Under the pieces are notes generated by a model that saw only the letters and a list, made by a program, of their open reading frames with translations, was not told where the DNA came from and made no database searches. The position numbers were made by a program, and so were the translations under genes. DNA of 64,000 bases from Pseudomonas triticicola (GTDB taxonomy: Bacteria > Pseudomonadota > Gammaproteobacteria > Pseudomonadales > Pseudomonadaceae), in the NCBI RefSeq assembly GCF_019145375.1, contig NZ_JAHSTX010000002.1, positions 686,001 through 750,000 on the forward strand, written 5' to 3'. Shown one piece after another: positions 37,679 to 46,879 of the stretch (its first letter is position 1; the number at the start of each line of letters is the position of its first letter).

Positions 37679-39151
37679 ATGGTTCCCGTAATCGCCCTGG
37701 TGGGCCGACCGAACGTCGGCAAGTCCACCTTGTTCAACCGCCTGACCAGGACGCGTGACGCCATCGTCGGCGACCTGTCCGGTCTGACCCGTGATCGCCA
37801 GTACGGTGAGGCCAAGTGGCAAGGGCGTTCCTACATTCTGATCGACACCGGCGGTATCTCCGGTGACGAACATGGTATGGACGAAAAAATGGCCGAGCAG
37901 TCGCTGCTGGCCATCGAAGAAGCCGATGTGGTGCTGTTTCTGGTAGATGCCAAGGCCGGTTTTACCGCTGCCGACCAGATGATCGCCGAGCATTTGCGCA
38001 AACGTAACAAGCGTTCCCACGTGGTGGCCAACAAGGTCGACAACATCGACCCGGAAATGGCCCGCGCCGAATTCGCCCCGCTGGGCATGGGCCACGCGAT
38101 CCCGATCGCCGGCGCCCACGGCCGAGGCATCACGCAATTGCTGGAAGCCGCCCTGAGCGAATTCCCGCGCGATGATGACGAGCCGGCTGAAGGCGAAGAG
38201 GAAGAAGTCGTTGCCGAGGGCGAGGAAGCCAAGCGCATTCCTGGTCCGAGCGAAAAAGACGGGATCAAGATCGCCATCATCGGTCGTCCGAACGTCGGCA
38301 AGTCGACCCTGGTCAACCGCATGCTCGGTGAAGACCGCGTCATCGTGTATGACCAGCCGGGCACCACCCGCGACAGCATCTACATTCCGTTCGAGCGCAA
38401 TGAAGAGAAGTACACGCTGATCGACACCGCCGGTGTGCGCAAGCGCGGCAAGATCCACGAAGAAGTCGAAAAGTTTTCCGTGGTCAAAACCCTGCAGGCG
38501 ATCAAAGACGCCAACGTGGTGATCTTCGTCATGGACGCCCGCGAGGGTGTGGTCGATCACGACTTGAACCTGCTGGGCTTCGCGATCGAATCCGGTCGTG
38601 CGCTGGTCATCGCGATCAACAAGTGGGACGGCATGACGCCGAGCGAGCGCGACTTCGTCAAAGTCGAGCTGCAACGCCGACTGTTCTTCGTCGACTACGC
38701 CGACATTCACTTCATCTCGGCCCTGCACGGCACGGGCGTGGGCAACCTCTACGCCTCGGTGCAGAACTCGTTCAAGTCCGCTGTGACCCGCTGGCCGACC
38801 AACCGCCTCACCCAGATTCTCGAAGATGCGGTGGGCGAGCACGCGCCGCCAATGGTCAACAACCGCCGGATCAAGCTGCGTTACGCTCACTTGGGTGGTG
38901 CGAACCCGCCGATCATCGTGATCCACGGTAACCAGATCGAGAAAGTGCCGAAGTCGTATGTGCGCTATCTGGAAAACACTTACCGCCGTGTACTCAAGCT
39001 GGTCGGTACGCCGATCCGCATCGAGTTCAAGGGCGGCGAGAACCCGTACGAAGGCAACAAGAACACGCTGACCGACCGCCAGGTCAACAAGAAGCGTCGC
39101 TTGATGTCGCACAACAAGAAAGCCAGCAAGAAGCGCCGCGACAAGAAGTAG
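37679..39151 (+). CDS. der: Ribosome assembly GTPase Der (EngA)
   Basis: 490 residues from ATG 37679. Two tandem G domains, each with GRPNVGKST (residues about 8 and 203), DTGG/DTAG and NKxD boxes, separated by an acidic linker, and a C-terminal KH-like domain with a Lys/Arg tail ([11 protein letters not shown]). Needed for 50S assembly. Confidence 0.97.
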   Translation: MVPVIALVGRPNVGKSTLFNRLTRTRDAIVGDLSGLTRDRQYGEAKWQGRSYILIDTGGISGDEHGMDEKMAEQSLLAIEEADVVLFLVDAKAGFTAADQMIAEHLRKRNKRSHVVANKVDNIDPEMARAEFAPLGMGHAIPIAGAHGRGITQLLEAALSEFPRDDDEPAEGEEEEVVAEGEEAKRIPGPSEKDGIKIAIIGRPNVGKSTLVNRMLGEDRVIVYDQPGTTRDSIYIPFERNEEKYTLIDTAGVRKRGKIHEEVEKFSVVKTLQAIKDANVVIFVMDAREGVVDHDLNLLGFAIESGRALVIAINKWDGMTPSERDFVKVELQRRLFFVDYADIHFISALHGTGVGNLYASVQNSFKSAVTRWPTNRLTQILEDAVGEHAPPMVNNRRIKLRYAHLGGANPPIIVIHGNQIEKVPKSYVRYLENTYRRVLKLVGTPIRIEFKGGENPYEGNKNTLTDRQVNKKRRLMSHNKKASKKRRDKK

Positions 39152-39155
39152 AAGC

Positions 39156-39185
39156 AGCTGCGAGTTTCAAGCTGCAAGCTGCAAG
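39156..39185 (+). repeat. 7-bp-unit repeat, left arm
   Basis: 30 bases built of AAGCTGC-type heptamers just after the der stop codon. It is the inverted match of the arm at 39247-39283; the two flank the terminator. Confidence 0.7.
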
Positions 39186-39204
39186 TAAAAGCGGTAAAGC
39201 AGAG

Positions 39205-39229
39205 AGGGCTTCGTATGAAGCCCTTTTTT
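39205..39229 (+). terminator. Terminator after der
   Basis: AGGGCTTC/GAAGCCCT stem with a 4-base loop and six T. Confidence 0.9.
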
Positions 39230-39246
39230 GTGGGCGCGGGTTTTTG

Positions 39247-39283
39247 CTTGCAGCTTGCAGCTTGACGCTTGAAACTTGCAGCT
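39247..39283 (-). repeat. 7-bp-unit repeat, right arm
   Basis: 37 bases that, reverse-complemented, match the left arm except for one base and one extra heptamer (GCGTCAA), showing slippage by one unit. Confidence 0.7.
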
Positions 39284-39302
39284 CACCTGCAAGGGGCCTC
39301 CG

Positions 39303-40451
39303 ATGATCACCAGCAAGCTGCCGAATGTCGGCATCACTATTTTCACGCAGATGTCTCAGCTCGCGGCGCAGACCGGCGCGATCAACCTGTCCCAGGGTTT
39401 CCCTGATTTCGACGGCCCGCAGTCGTTGCGTGATGCGGTCGGGCGGCATATCGCCAGTGGCCATAACCAGTATTCGCCGATGACCGGTTTGCCGGCGTTG
39501 CGTCAGCAGATCGCGGCCAAGATCGCGCGCAGCTATGGCGTGACTGTCGATGCCGATCATGAAGTGACGGTAACGCCCGGTGCGACTCAGGCGATCTTCT
39601 GCGCGATTCAGGCAGTGATTCACAGCGGCGATGAAGTCATCGTGTTCGATCCGTGCTACGACAGCTACGCCCCGGCGACGGAGTTGGCGGGCGGTCGTTG
39701 CGTGCATGTGCAGCTGAATCCGGACGATTTCTCCATCGACTTCGACCAGCTCGCTGCGGCCCTGAGCCCGCGGACGAAAATGATCGTCATCAACACCCCG
39801 CACAACCCTAGCGGCGCATTGATCAGCCGCGCCGAGCTCGATCAACTGGCGGCGTTGATCCGCGATCGCGACATCTATCTGATCAGCGACGAAGTCTACG
39901 AGCACCTGGTCTTCGACGGCGTGCCGCATGTCAGCGTGCTGGCCCATGAAGAGCTGTATCAGCGCGCGTTCGTGGTCAGTTCGTTCGGCAAGACGTACCA
40001 CGTCACCGGCTGGAAAACCGGCTACGTCGTCGCCCCGCCAGCGCTGACGGCCGAGCTGCGCAAGGTGCATCAGTACGTGAGTTTCTGTGGCGTCACACCG
40101 CTGCAATACGCGCTGGCCGATTACATGGCCGAGCACCCGGAGCACGTTGAAGAGCTGCCGGGTTTCTATCAGGCCAAGCGCGATCTGTTCTGCGATCTGC
40201 TCGCGCCGTCGCGCTTCAGTTTTACCCGGGTCACTGGCACCTATTTCCAATTGGTCGATTATTCGCAGATCCGTCCGGATCTGAACGATGTTGAGATGGC
40301 CATGTGGATGACTCGCGAGCACGGTGTCGCGAGCATTCCGGTGTCGGTGTTCTACCAGAATCCACCGCAGGGCCAGCGCCTGATACGCCTGTGCTTTGCC
40401 AAACGCGAGGAGACGCTGCGTGAAGCGGCGGCGAAACTATGCGTGATCTGA
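39303..40451 (+). CDS. Methionine/glutamine-type aminotransferase (YbdL-like)
   Basis: 382 residues, class I PLP aminotransferase. It follows E. coli YbdL closely: SKLPNVGITIFTQMSQLA, INLSQGFPDFDG, VTPGATQAIF, VINTPHNPSGA, and the PLP lysine in VSSFGKTYHVTGWKTGY. YbdL transaminates 2-oxo acids such as KMTB with Met, His or Gln. It overlaps the omega-amidase gene by 13 bases, which points to glutamine as donor. ATG 39303 is chosen because the upstream frame lies in the repeat. Confidence 0.9.
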   Translation: MITSKLPNVGITIFTQMSQLAAQTGAINLSQGFPDFDGPQSLRDAVGRHIASGHNQYSPMTGLPALRQQIAAKIARSYGVTVDADHEVTVTPGATQAIFCAIQAVIHSGDEVIVFDPCYDSYAPATELAGGRCVHVQLNPDDFSIDFDQLAAALSPRTKMIVINTPHNPSGALISRAELDQLAALIRDRDIYLISDEVYEHLVFDGVPHVSVLAHEELYQRAFVVSSFGKTYHVTGWKTGYVVAPPALTAELRKVHQYVSFCGVTPLQYALADYMAEHPEHVEELPGFYQAKRDLFCDLLAPSRFSFTRVTGTYFQLVDYSQIRPDLNDVEMAMWMTREHGVASIPVSVFYQNPPQGQRLIRLCFAKREETLREAAAKLCVI

Positions 40452-41230
40452 GTGCATTGCCAGACCTGACCCTGGCGCTGATCCAGACCAGCCTGGCCTG
40501 GCACGATCGCCAGGCCAACCTCGAGCATTTCGAGCTGCTGCTGGAGCAGGCCCGGGGCGCCGATCTGATCATCCTGCCGGAGATGTTCACCACCGGATTC
40601 TCAATGGAATCGGAAACCCTCGCTGAAGCCGAAAACGGCCCGACCAGCAAATGGCTGCGGGCGCAGGCGGCGAAGTTCGATGCGGTCATCACTGGCAGCG
40701 TGATCATTCAGGCGGCTGACGGCAGCCATCGCAACCGCTTGCTCTGGGCGCGGCCGGACGGCGAAGTGCTGCATTACGACAAGCGTCACCTGTTCCGCAT
40801 GGCCGGCGAGCACAACCATTACACGCCGGGCGAGCGGCAGGTGCAGTTCGAGCTCAAGGGTTGGCGGATTCGTCCGCTGATCTGCTACGACCTGCGCTTC
40901 CCGGTGTGGAGCCGCGACGCGCAGGACACCGATCTGCTGCTATACACCGCCAATTGGCCGGGCGCACGGCGTCTGCACTGGAACCGTCTGCTGCCGGCAC
41001 GAGCGATTGAAAATCTCTGCTACGTGGCAGCAGTCAATCGGGTGGGCAGCGATGGCAAAGGCTTCGCTTATACCGGCGACAGTCAGGTGCTGGATTTCCA
41101 GGGCGAGACGTTGCTGGCGGCGGGGGAGGCGGATGGCGTGTTCAAGGTAATTGTGGAAGCGGCGCCGTTGGCGGCGTATCGCGAGCGCTTTCCGGCGAAC
41201 CTGGATGCCGACACGTTTGAGTTCACCTGA
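40439..41230 (+). CDS. Omega-amidase (nitrilase family, YafV/NIT2-like)
   Basis: 263 residues. Catalytic Glu in LIILPEMFTTGF, Lys in YDKRHLFRMAGE, and Cys in IRPLICYDLRFPVW form the nitrilase triad. It hydrolyses 2-oxoglutaramate, the product of glutamine transamination, pulling the YbdL-like reaction forward in methionine salvage. Gene overlap with the aminotransferase supports joint action. Confidence 0.9.
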   Translation: MRDLSALPDLTLALIQTSLAWHDRQANLEHFELLLEQARGADLIILPEMFTTGFSMESETLAEAENGPTSKWLRAQAAKFDAVITGSVIIQAADGSHRNRLLWARPDGEVLHYDKRHLFRMAGEHNHYTPGERQVQFELKGWRIRPLICYDLRFPVWSRDAQDTDLLLYTANWPGARRLHWNRLLPARAIENLCYVAAVNRVGSDGKGFAYTGDSQVLDFQGETLLAAGEADGVFKVIVEAAPLAAYRERFPANLDADTFEFT

Positions 41231-41255
41231 TACTCCCAGCGCCTGTCAGGACGCC

Positions 41256-41320
41256 TTCGCGAGCAGGCTCGCTCCCACAGGGAAATGTGTTCCAAATGTG
41301 GGAGCGAGCCTGCTCGCGAA
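41256..41320. repeat. REP pair (inverted)
   Basis: 24-bp REP at 41256-41279 and its reverse complement at 41297-41320 after the omega-amidase gene. Confidence 0.93.
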
Positions 41321-41353
41321 AGGGCCATAAAAGTCAGCCAGAATCCTGTAGGC

Positions 41354-41389
41354 AAAAAAAGGCCCCGGAGCTCACACTCCGGGGCCTTT
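41354..41389 (-). terminator. Terminator of leuA
   Basis: GGCCCCGGAG and CTCCGGGGCC (10 bp) with a 6-base loop; on the minus strand seven T follow. Possibly also used weakly on the plus strand. Confidence 0.9.
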
Positions 41390-41406
41390 CGCATTTCAGC
41401 GGTCGA

Positions 41407-43086
41407 TTACGCCGCTTTTGCCTCTGGCTGGCTCAGCGAGCGGTTCAGTGCGCTGAACAATGCCTTGAAGCTGGCGGTGGTGATGTTTTCATCGATACCC
41501 ACGCCGTGCACCGCACGTTCACCGTTCACCCGCAGTTCGATATAAGCCGCTGCTTTGGCATTGGTGCCCGCGCCGATCGCGTGTTCGTTGTAGTCCATGA
41601 TTTCCACCGGAATCGGCAGGCCGGCGACCAGTGCTTCCAGCGCGCCGTTGCCCTTGCCGCGCCAGTGCAGGTTGGTTTCGCCCTGACCTTTGCTCGCCAC
41701 TTCGACTTCGACGGCGCTGTTGCCGTTCTCTTCCTGCAAACGATGGCTGACCAGCGCATAAGGAGTGTTGGCCTGCAGATATTCGCTGATCAACAGCGAG
41801 TGAATCTGCTTGGCCGTCATCTCCAGGCCCAGGCGATCGGTCTCACGCTGCACCACCTGGCTGAACTCGATCTGCATGCGGCGTGGCAGGCTGATGCCGT
41901 ATTCCTGTTCCAGCAAGTAAGCGATGCCGCCCTTGCCCGACTGGCTGTTGACGCGGATCACCGCCTCGTAGCTGCGACCGATGTCGGCCGGGTCGATCGG
42001 CAGGTACGGCACCTCCCACAAGGTGTCCGGTTTCTGCTGGGCGAAGCCCTTGCGGATTGCATCCTGGTGCGAGCCGGAGAATGCGGTGTGCACCAGATCG
42101 CCAACGTATGGGTGGCGCGGGTGCACCTGGATCTGGTTGCACTCTTCGACGACCTTGCGCACGCCGTCGATGTCGGAGAAGTCCAGCTCAGGGTCGACGC
42201 CCTGGGTGTACATGTTCAGCGCGACGGTGACGAGGTCAACGTTACCGGTGCGCTCGCCGTTGCCGAACAGGCAGCCTTCGACGCGATCGGCGCCGGCCAT
42301 CAGGCCCAGCTCGGTGGCCGCGACGCCGGTGCCACGGTCGTTGTGGGTGTGCAGGCTGATGATCACGCTGTCACGACGATTGATGTTGCGGCCGAACCAC
42401 TCGATCTGGTCGGCGTAAACGTTCGGCGTTGCGCATTCAACGGTGGCCGGCAGGTTGAGGATCATCTTGTGCTCAGGCGTCGGGTTCCACACCTCGATCA
42501 CGGCGTCACAGACTTCCTTGGCGAATTCCAGCTCGGTAGCGCTGAAGGTTTCCGGCGAGTATTCGAAGGTCCACTCGGTCTCTGGCTGCATGGCTGCGTA
42601 TTTGACGAACAGCTTGGCAGCGTTGACGGCGATGGCCTTGATACCGTCCTTGTCCTGGTTGAAGACGATGCGACGGAAAGAAGGCGAGGTGGCGTTGTAC
42701 AGGTGAACGATGGCTTTCTTCGCCCCGCGCAGGGATTCGAAGGTGCGCTCGATCAGGTCTTCACGGCCCTGGGTCAGCACCTGAATGGTGGTGTCGTCCG
42801 GGATGTGGCCTTCTTCGATCAGAGTACGCACGAAGTCGAAGTCGGTTTGCGACGCGGCCGGGAACGACGCTTCGATTTCCTTCACACCGACCTGCACCAG
42901 GGTTTTCCAGAAGCGCAGCTTCTTCGCCGCGTCCATTGGCTCGATCAGCGACTGGTTGCCGTCACGCAGGTCGGAGCTGCACCAGATCGGCGCGGCGTCG
43001 ATAGTCTTCGACGGCCAGGTGCGATCAGGCAGGTTGATGACGGGAAACGCGCGGTATTTCGAAGACGGGTCTTTGAGCATGCTCAT
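41407..43086 (-). CDS. leuA: 2-isopropylmalate synthase
   Basis: 559 residues from ATG 43086 ([14 protein letters not shown]). First committed step of leucine synthesis: acetyl-CoA plus 2-oxoisovalerate. Metal site [25 protein letters not shown], and a C-terminal LeuA allosteric domain from about 430 that binds leucine. Of the long class II type common in Pseudomonas. A leucine-rich leader peptide lies upstream. Confidence 0.96.
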   Translation of the reverse strand: MSMLKDPSSKYRAFPVINLPDRTWPSKTIDAAPIWCSSDLRDGNQSLIEPMDAAKKLRFWKTLVQVGVKEIEASFPAASQTDFDFVRTLIEEGHIPDDTTIQVLTQGREDLIERTFESLRGAKKAIVHLYNATSPSFRRIVFNQDKDGIKAIAVNAAKLFVKYAAMQPETEWTFEYSPETFSATELEFAKEVCDAVIEVWNPTPEHKMILNLPATVECATPNVYADQIEWFGRNINRRDSVIISLHTHNDRGTGVAATELGLMAGADRVEGCLFGNGERTGNVDLVTVALNMYTQGVDPELDFSDIDGVRKVVEECNQIQVHPRHPYVGDLVHTAFSGSHQDAIRKGFAQQKPDTLWEVPYLPIDPADIGRSYEAVIRVNSQSGKGGIAYLLEQEYGISLPRRMQIEFSQVVQRETDRLGLEMTAKQIHSLLISEYLQANTPYALVSHRLQEENGNSAVEVEVASKGQGETNLHWRGKGNGALEALVAGLPIPVEIMDYNEHAIGAGTNAKAAAYIELRVNGERAVHGVGIDENITTASFKALFSALNRSLSQPEAKAA

Positions 43087-43175
43087 CGGGAAATTCCTTG
43101 TTGTCTGGGCCGAAAAGAGGCGGCCTGCCGGTTGAACGAATGTTCTTGGAAAAGCGTGGGACGAGGCGCAGCGAT

Positions 43176-43253
43176 TCAGCCTGGCAGTCGTGCGCTGACG
43201 AGGCACAGGCTGCGGTGCTGGCGAAGCTGAATGAGGGTGTGAGAGGTTTTCAT
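43176..43253 (-). CDS. Candidate leuA leader peptide
   Basis: A 25-codon frame, ATG at 43253 and TGA at 43176-43178, ends 89 bases before leuA. The peptide begins [15 protein letters not shown] and contains five Leu (positions 7, 10, 16, 18, 23) plus one Ile and one Val. AGGG lies about 9 bases upstream. Small, basic and upstream of a leucine biosynthetic gene, it could sense charged tRNA-Leu. No clear terminator hairpin is seen between it and leuA, so control might be translational. Confidence 0.5.
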   Translation of the reverse strand: MKTSHTLIQLRQHRSLCLVSARLPG

Positions 43254-43449
43254 GGCTTCAACCCTAACCGCGAGGGGAAAGGATGGCAAGCAGTCGGAAA
43301 AAATTGAGAGAAATACCCGGAAAGCGGGATTTTGCGCGATTTTATTGTGCTTAAGTCAGTACATGTTGTTGATGTTTGCGTGAGGGTAGATTGAGGCGCA
43401 ATTGAGAGCGGTCGGGTGCCAGCGGTATTTGTAGGTTGGATAGGCCGCC

Positions 43450-43523
43450 TTCGCGAGCAAGCTCGCTCCCACATTGGATTGCATTCATAAACAAATCCCT
43501 GTGGGAGCGATCTTGCTCGCGAA
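43450..43523. repeat. REP pair (inverted, diverged)
   Basis: REP variants at 43450-43473 and 43500-43523. Each has a base change in the middle (GAGCAAGCTCG, GATCTTGCTCG), unlike the four perfect pairs. Together with the leader peptide region this fills most of the 463-base gap upstream of leuA; I see no other gene in it. Confidence 0.88.
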
Positions 43524-43549
43524 GAGGCCATCAGCCCTGTTGAATTTCT

Positions 43550-44371
43550 TTAAGGTTGGAAAGCACCAATGAAAATCGCCGGATCCACCCGCGCGTCATT
43601 CAGGCTGACATTCCAGTGCATATGCGGCCCGGTTGCCCGGCCAGTCGCGCCGACTTTGCCGACCACTGCGCCACGGGCCAGTTGCTGGCCGTTCTTCACG
43701 TCGATCTTCGACATGTGGCAGAACATGCTGATAAAGCCCTGGCCATGGTCAACAAACACCGTGTTGCCGTTGAAGAAGTAATTGCCGATCAGAATCACCT
43801 TGCCCGCCGCCGGGGTCTTGATCGGCGTGCCCGCGGGCACTGCGAAATCGAGACCGGCATGAGGATTACGTTCTTCGCCATTGAAGAAGCGACGCACGCC
43901 AAACTTGCTCGACAGCGGCCCGTTGACCGGTTTGTCCAGCAGCAGATTGCTCGGCGTGGTCGGGCTGAAACTGCGGTAAGCCGCGATCTGTTCCGCCAGT
44001 TCACCCTCGATGCGCTTGAGGTTGTCGGCGTTTGGATTGACCTGCTGTTTGTTCTTCAGGGTGATGTGCTGTTCCGGGTATTTCTTGCTGCCGACGGTGA
44101 AGGGCAGATTGCGCCCAGCGCTGCTGATCTGCTGCGCACCGGGCTTGACCGTCAGCGGCACGCCAACGATCGCCAGCCAGTTGTTCTGCTCCTTGACCAC
44201 CAGCACCGGTTTGCCCTGATAAGTGGCTTTCGGCGCCTGCGCGGCAGTGCCCAGATTCACCACGGCGACGCCGCCCGGCACCGGTTTGTTCAGCAGCCGG
44301 GTGATGTAACTGTCGGCGTGGGCGTTGAAGGTCAGGCAGAGCAACAGCAGCGGAGCGAGAAAACGCGGCAT
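43550..44371 (-). CDS. Secreted M23 (LytM-type) metallopeptidase
   Basis: 273 residues. Sec signal peptide (cut after AHA, about residue 19), an N-terminal beta domain, and the C-terminal M23 domain with zinc motifs NPHAGLDFAVP (HxxxD) and GPHMHWNV (HxH). Likely a periplasmic peptidoglycan endopeptidase. The gene ends just before xseA's start region; both are on the minus strand, xseA upstream by 3 bases. Confidence 0.92.
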   Translation of the reverse strand: MPRFLAPLLLLCLTFNAHADSYITRLLNKPVPGGVAVVNLGTAAQAPKATYQGKPVLVVKEQNNWLAIVGVPLTVKPGAQQISSAGRNLPFTVGSKKYPEQHITLKNKQQVNPNADNLKRIEGELAEQIAAYRSFSPTTPSNLLLDKPVNGPLSSKFGVRRFFNGEERNPHAGLDFAVPAGTPIKTPAAGKVILIGNYFFNGNTVFVDHGQGFISMFCHMSKIDVKNGQQLARGAVVGKVGATGRATGPHMHWNVSLNDARVDPAIFIGAFQP

Positions 44372-44374
44372 GGA

Positions 44375-45754
44375 TCAGTCCAGTAAAGAGAGGGTGACGG
44401 GCGTCAGGTGATTATCCTCGACGCGCACTTGCAGTTCGCCTTCGCCGAGCTTGGCTTTCAGGCGCTGGCCGGTGTGCGTCTGCGCAGCATTGCGGATCGC
44501 GTGGCCACGCTCGTCGAGGAGGATGCTGTAGCCACGACCGAGAGTCGCCAGCGGGCTGACCACGTGCAGGGTCTGCATCTGACTGTGCAATTGCTGCCGA
44601 CGCTGTTTCAGACCATCGCGCATGGCCCGGGGCAGACGTTCGGCGAGGCTGTCGAGGCGCTGGCGAAGCATCGCCAGTTGGCGCCCCGGATGTTGCCCGG
44701 CGAGACGGGTTTCCAGACGGATCAGGCGTTCGCGGCGGGTATTGAGGCTGCGCTCGAAAGCGCGGCGCATGCGCATGTCCAGATCGTCCAGACGTTGCGC
44801 CTGCTGGCGCAGACGTTCGCCGGGATGGCGCAACCGTCGCGCCATGCCTTCGAGACGCAGGCGATCACGCATCAAGCGATCACGCATGCGCATCAGCAGA
44901 CGCCGGTGCAGGCTCTCGACCTGACGGATCAGATGGCTGGAATCCGGGGCGAGCAGTTCGGCGGCGGCCGAGGGCGTCGGGGCGCGGACGTCGGCGACAA
45001 AATCGCTGATCGAAACATCGGTTTCATGGCCCACGGCGCTGACGATCGGTGTGACACAGGCATCGACCGCGCGCGCCACGGCTTCTTCGTTGAAGCACCA
45101 GAGGTCTTCCAGCGAGCCGCCGCCACGGGCGAGGATCAGCGCGTCGAAGCCGCGTGCGTCGGCCATTTTCAGCGCGCGGACGATTTGCGCGGTGGCCTCG
45201 CGGCCCTGCACGGCGGTCGGAATCAGGGTCAGTTGCACCTGCGGCGCACGGCGGCGGAATACGCTGATGATGTCGCGAATCACCGCGCCGGTCGGTGAAC
45301 TGATGATGCCGATGCGCTGTGGATGGGCGGGCAGCGGGACTTTGCGTTCGGCACTGAACAGGCCTTCGGCGCTGAGCTTTTCCTTCAGTGCTTCGAAGGC
45401 CAGACGCAGCGCGCCGTCACCGGCCGGCTCCACGGTGTCGAGGATCAGCTGATAGTCGCCACGGCCTTCGAACAGCGAAACCTTGCCGCGCACCTTGACC
45501 GCCAGACCGTCCTTCAACGCTTGGCGCACGCGGGCGGCGTTCTGCCGGAACAACGCGCAACGCACCTGCGCACCGCTGTCCTTGAGGGTGAAGTAGACGT
45601 GACCGGACGCCGGACGTGCGAGGTTGGAAATTTCGCCTTCGACCCAGATGTTGCTGAACACGTCTTCAAGCAACACCCGGGCGCGGCCGTTGAGCTGGCT
45701 GACGGTCAGGACTTCACGGTCCAGGCCAATTCTTGCAAAGGGATCTTTAATCAT
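44375..45754 (-). CDS. xseA: Exodeoxyribonuclease VII large subunit
   Basis: 459 residues from ATG 45754 (MIKDPFARIGLDREVLTVSQL). OB fold (VEGEISNLARPASGHVYFTLKD), catalytic part with ISSPTGAVIRDI and ILARGGGSLEDLWCFNEEAVARA, and an Arg-rich coiled-coil C-terminal half. Degrades single-stranded DNA with XseB. The longer upstream frame runs into a REP and is not used. Confidence 0.96.
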   Translation of the reverse strand: MIKDPFARIGLDREVLTVSQLNGRARVLLEDVFSNIWVEGEISNLARPASGHVYFTLKDSGAQVRCALFRQNAARVRQALKDGLAVKVRGKVSLFEGRGDYQLILDTVEPAGDGALRLAFEALKEKLSAEGLFSAERKVPLPAHPQRIGIISSPTGAVIRDIISVFRRRAPQVQLTLIPTAVQGREATAQIVRALKMADARGFDALILARGGGSLEDLWCFNEEAVARAVDACVTPIVSAVGHETDVSISDFVADVRAPTPSAAAELLAPDSSHLIRQVESLHRRLLMRMRDRLMRDRLRLEGMARRLRHPGERLRQQAQRLDDLDMRMRRAFERSLNTRRERLIRLETRLAGQHPGRQLAMLRQRLDSLAERLPRAMRDGLKQRRQQLHSQMQTLHVVSPLATLGRGYSILLDERGHAIRNAAQTHTGQRLKAKLGEGELQVRVEDNHLTPVTLSLLD

Positions 45755-45810
45755 GGGGCGCAGTTTAAAGGCATTTGCCCGCCAATCACCATGACACCCA
45801 CACAAAACCC

Positions 45811-45900
45811 TGTGGGAGCGAGCCTGCTCGCGAAAGCATTGTGTCAGCGGACAACAACGGGGGATGACACTCCGCCTTCGCGAGCAGGCTCGCTCCCACA
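45811..45900. repeat. REP pair (reverse arrangement)
   Basis: REP copies at 45811-45834 and 45877-45900, perfect 24-bp reverse complements, enclose 42 bases. The order is GTGGGAG first, the opposite of the other pairs. Confidence 0.93.
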
Positions 45901-45975
45901 TGGGATCAATTTGATATCTGGTCGTGCTGCCCGCTACTGGCTACAGTCAGCGCGGTCTTATAAAGGATGCGGACG

Positions 45976-46743
45976 ATGAGCATGATGGAGCTGTTGGGGG
46001 CGTGGTCGTGGGGCGCGGGCGGTTGGGCAGTCATCGGTTTGGCCATTGTCCTGGCCTACATCGTATTCGGCATCGCCGGTTTCGGCACGGCGCTGGTGGC
46101 GGGGCCGATGCTGATCCTGTTCATGCCGCTTTCGAAAATCGTGCCGTTGCTGGTGCTGCTGGATTTCGTCGCGGCATTCGGCAATCTGCTGCCCTCGCGC
46201 CGGGACGTCGCCAAGCCGGAATTGCTCAGGCTGCTGCCGTGCATGGCAATCGGCTGCACGCTGGGGGTGATCTTCCTGCTGAATCTCAAATCCGATCTGT
46301 TACTGCTTTTGATGGGGCTGTTTATCAGCGCCTATGCGGTTTACAGCCTGTGGGTGAAAGCGCGGCCGGCACAGTTGTCGGCGGCGTGGGCGGTGCCGAT
46401 GGGCACAGTGGGCGGGTTGTTCGGCGCATTGTTTGGCAGCGGCGGCTTTCTTTACGCGATCTATCTGAACAGCCGCCTGCCCAAGGACGCGGCGCGGGCC
46501 ACGCAAAGTGCGTTGATCAGTTGCAGCACCGTGGTGCGCTTGAGTCTGTTTGTCATCGCCGGTGTGTATGCCGAGCTACCCTTGTTGATGCTGGCGCTGT
46601 GTCTGTTGCCGGCCATGGCGCTGGGCTTGTGGATCGGCCGGCGGCTGAGCATGAAGTTGTCCCGCGAGGCATTTGTGCGGTTGGTGACGTGGCTGGTGCT
46701 GGCCAGCGGGATTGCGTTGATCGTGCGCTATTTCAGCACTTGA
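45976..46743 (+). CDS. TauE/SafE-family anion permease
   Basis: About 255 residues, seven to eight hydrophobic helices. Family signs: AYIVFGIAGFGTALVAGPML near the start and the second repeat VGGLFGALFGSGGFLYAIYL. Members move sulfite, sulfoacetate or related anions out of the cell. Start ATG 45976 preferred (AAAGGA 6-9 bases upstream); ATG 45967 also in frame. Substrate unknown. Confidence 0.88.
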   Translation: MSMMELLGAWSWGAGGWAVIGLAIVLAYIVFGIAGFGTALVAGPMLILFMPLSKIVPLLVLLDFVAAFGNLLPSRRDVAKPELLRLLPCMAIGCTLGVIFLLNLKSDLLLLLMGLFISAYAVYSLWVKARPAQLSAAWAVPMGTVGGLFGALFGSGGFLYAIYLNSRLPKDAARATQSALISCSTVVRLSLFVIAGVYAELPLLMLALCLLPAMALGLWIGRRLSMKLSREAFVRLVTWLVLASGIALIVRYFST

Positions 46744-46785
46744 CCGGATTTCTTCAGGGATTAAGCTGCCGGCCTTTAGAACGCC

Positions 46786-46849
46786 TTCGCGAGCAGGCTC
46801 GCTCCCACAGGAGATTGCATTCGAATGTGGGAGCGAGCCTGCTCGCGAA
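46786..46849. repeat. REP pair (inverted)
   Basis: 24-bp REP at 46786-46809 and its reverse complement at 46826-46849, between the permease and the zinc-knuckle gene. Confidence 0.93.
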
Positions 46850-46879
46850 GGCGTCAGAAGCCATACCGCAGGACTCTCC

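Noticed and set aside
41287..43230. 647-codon open frame antisense to leuA
   Set aside because: Runs through a REP and a terminator and mirrors leuA codon structure; no recognisable domain.
23981..46849. Repeated palindromes considered as CRISPR
   Set aside because: They are paired, inverted 24-bp REP elements scattered between genes, not regularly spaced direct repeats with unique spacers, and no cas gene is present.
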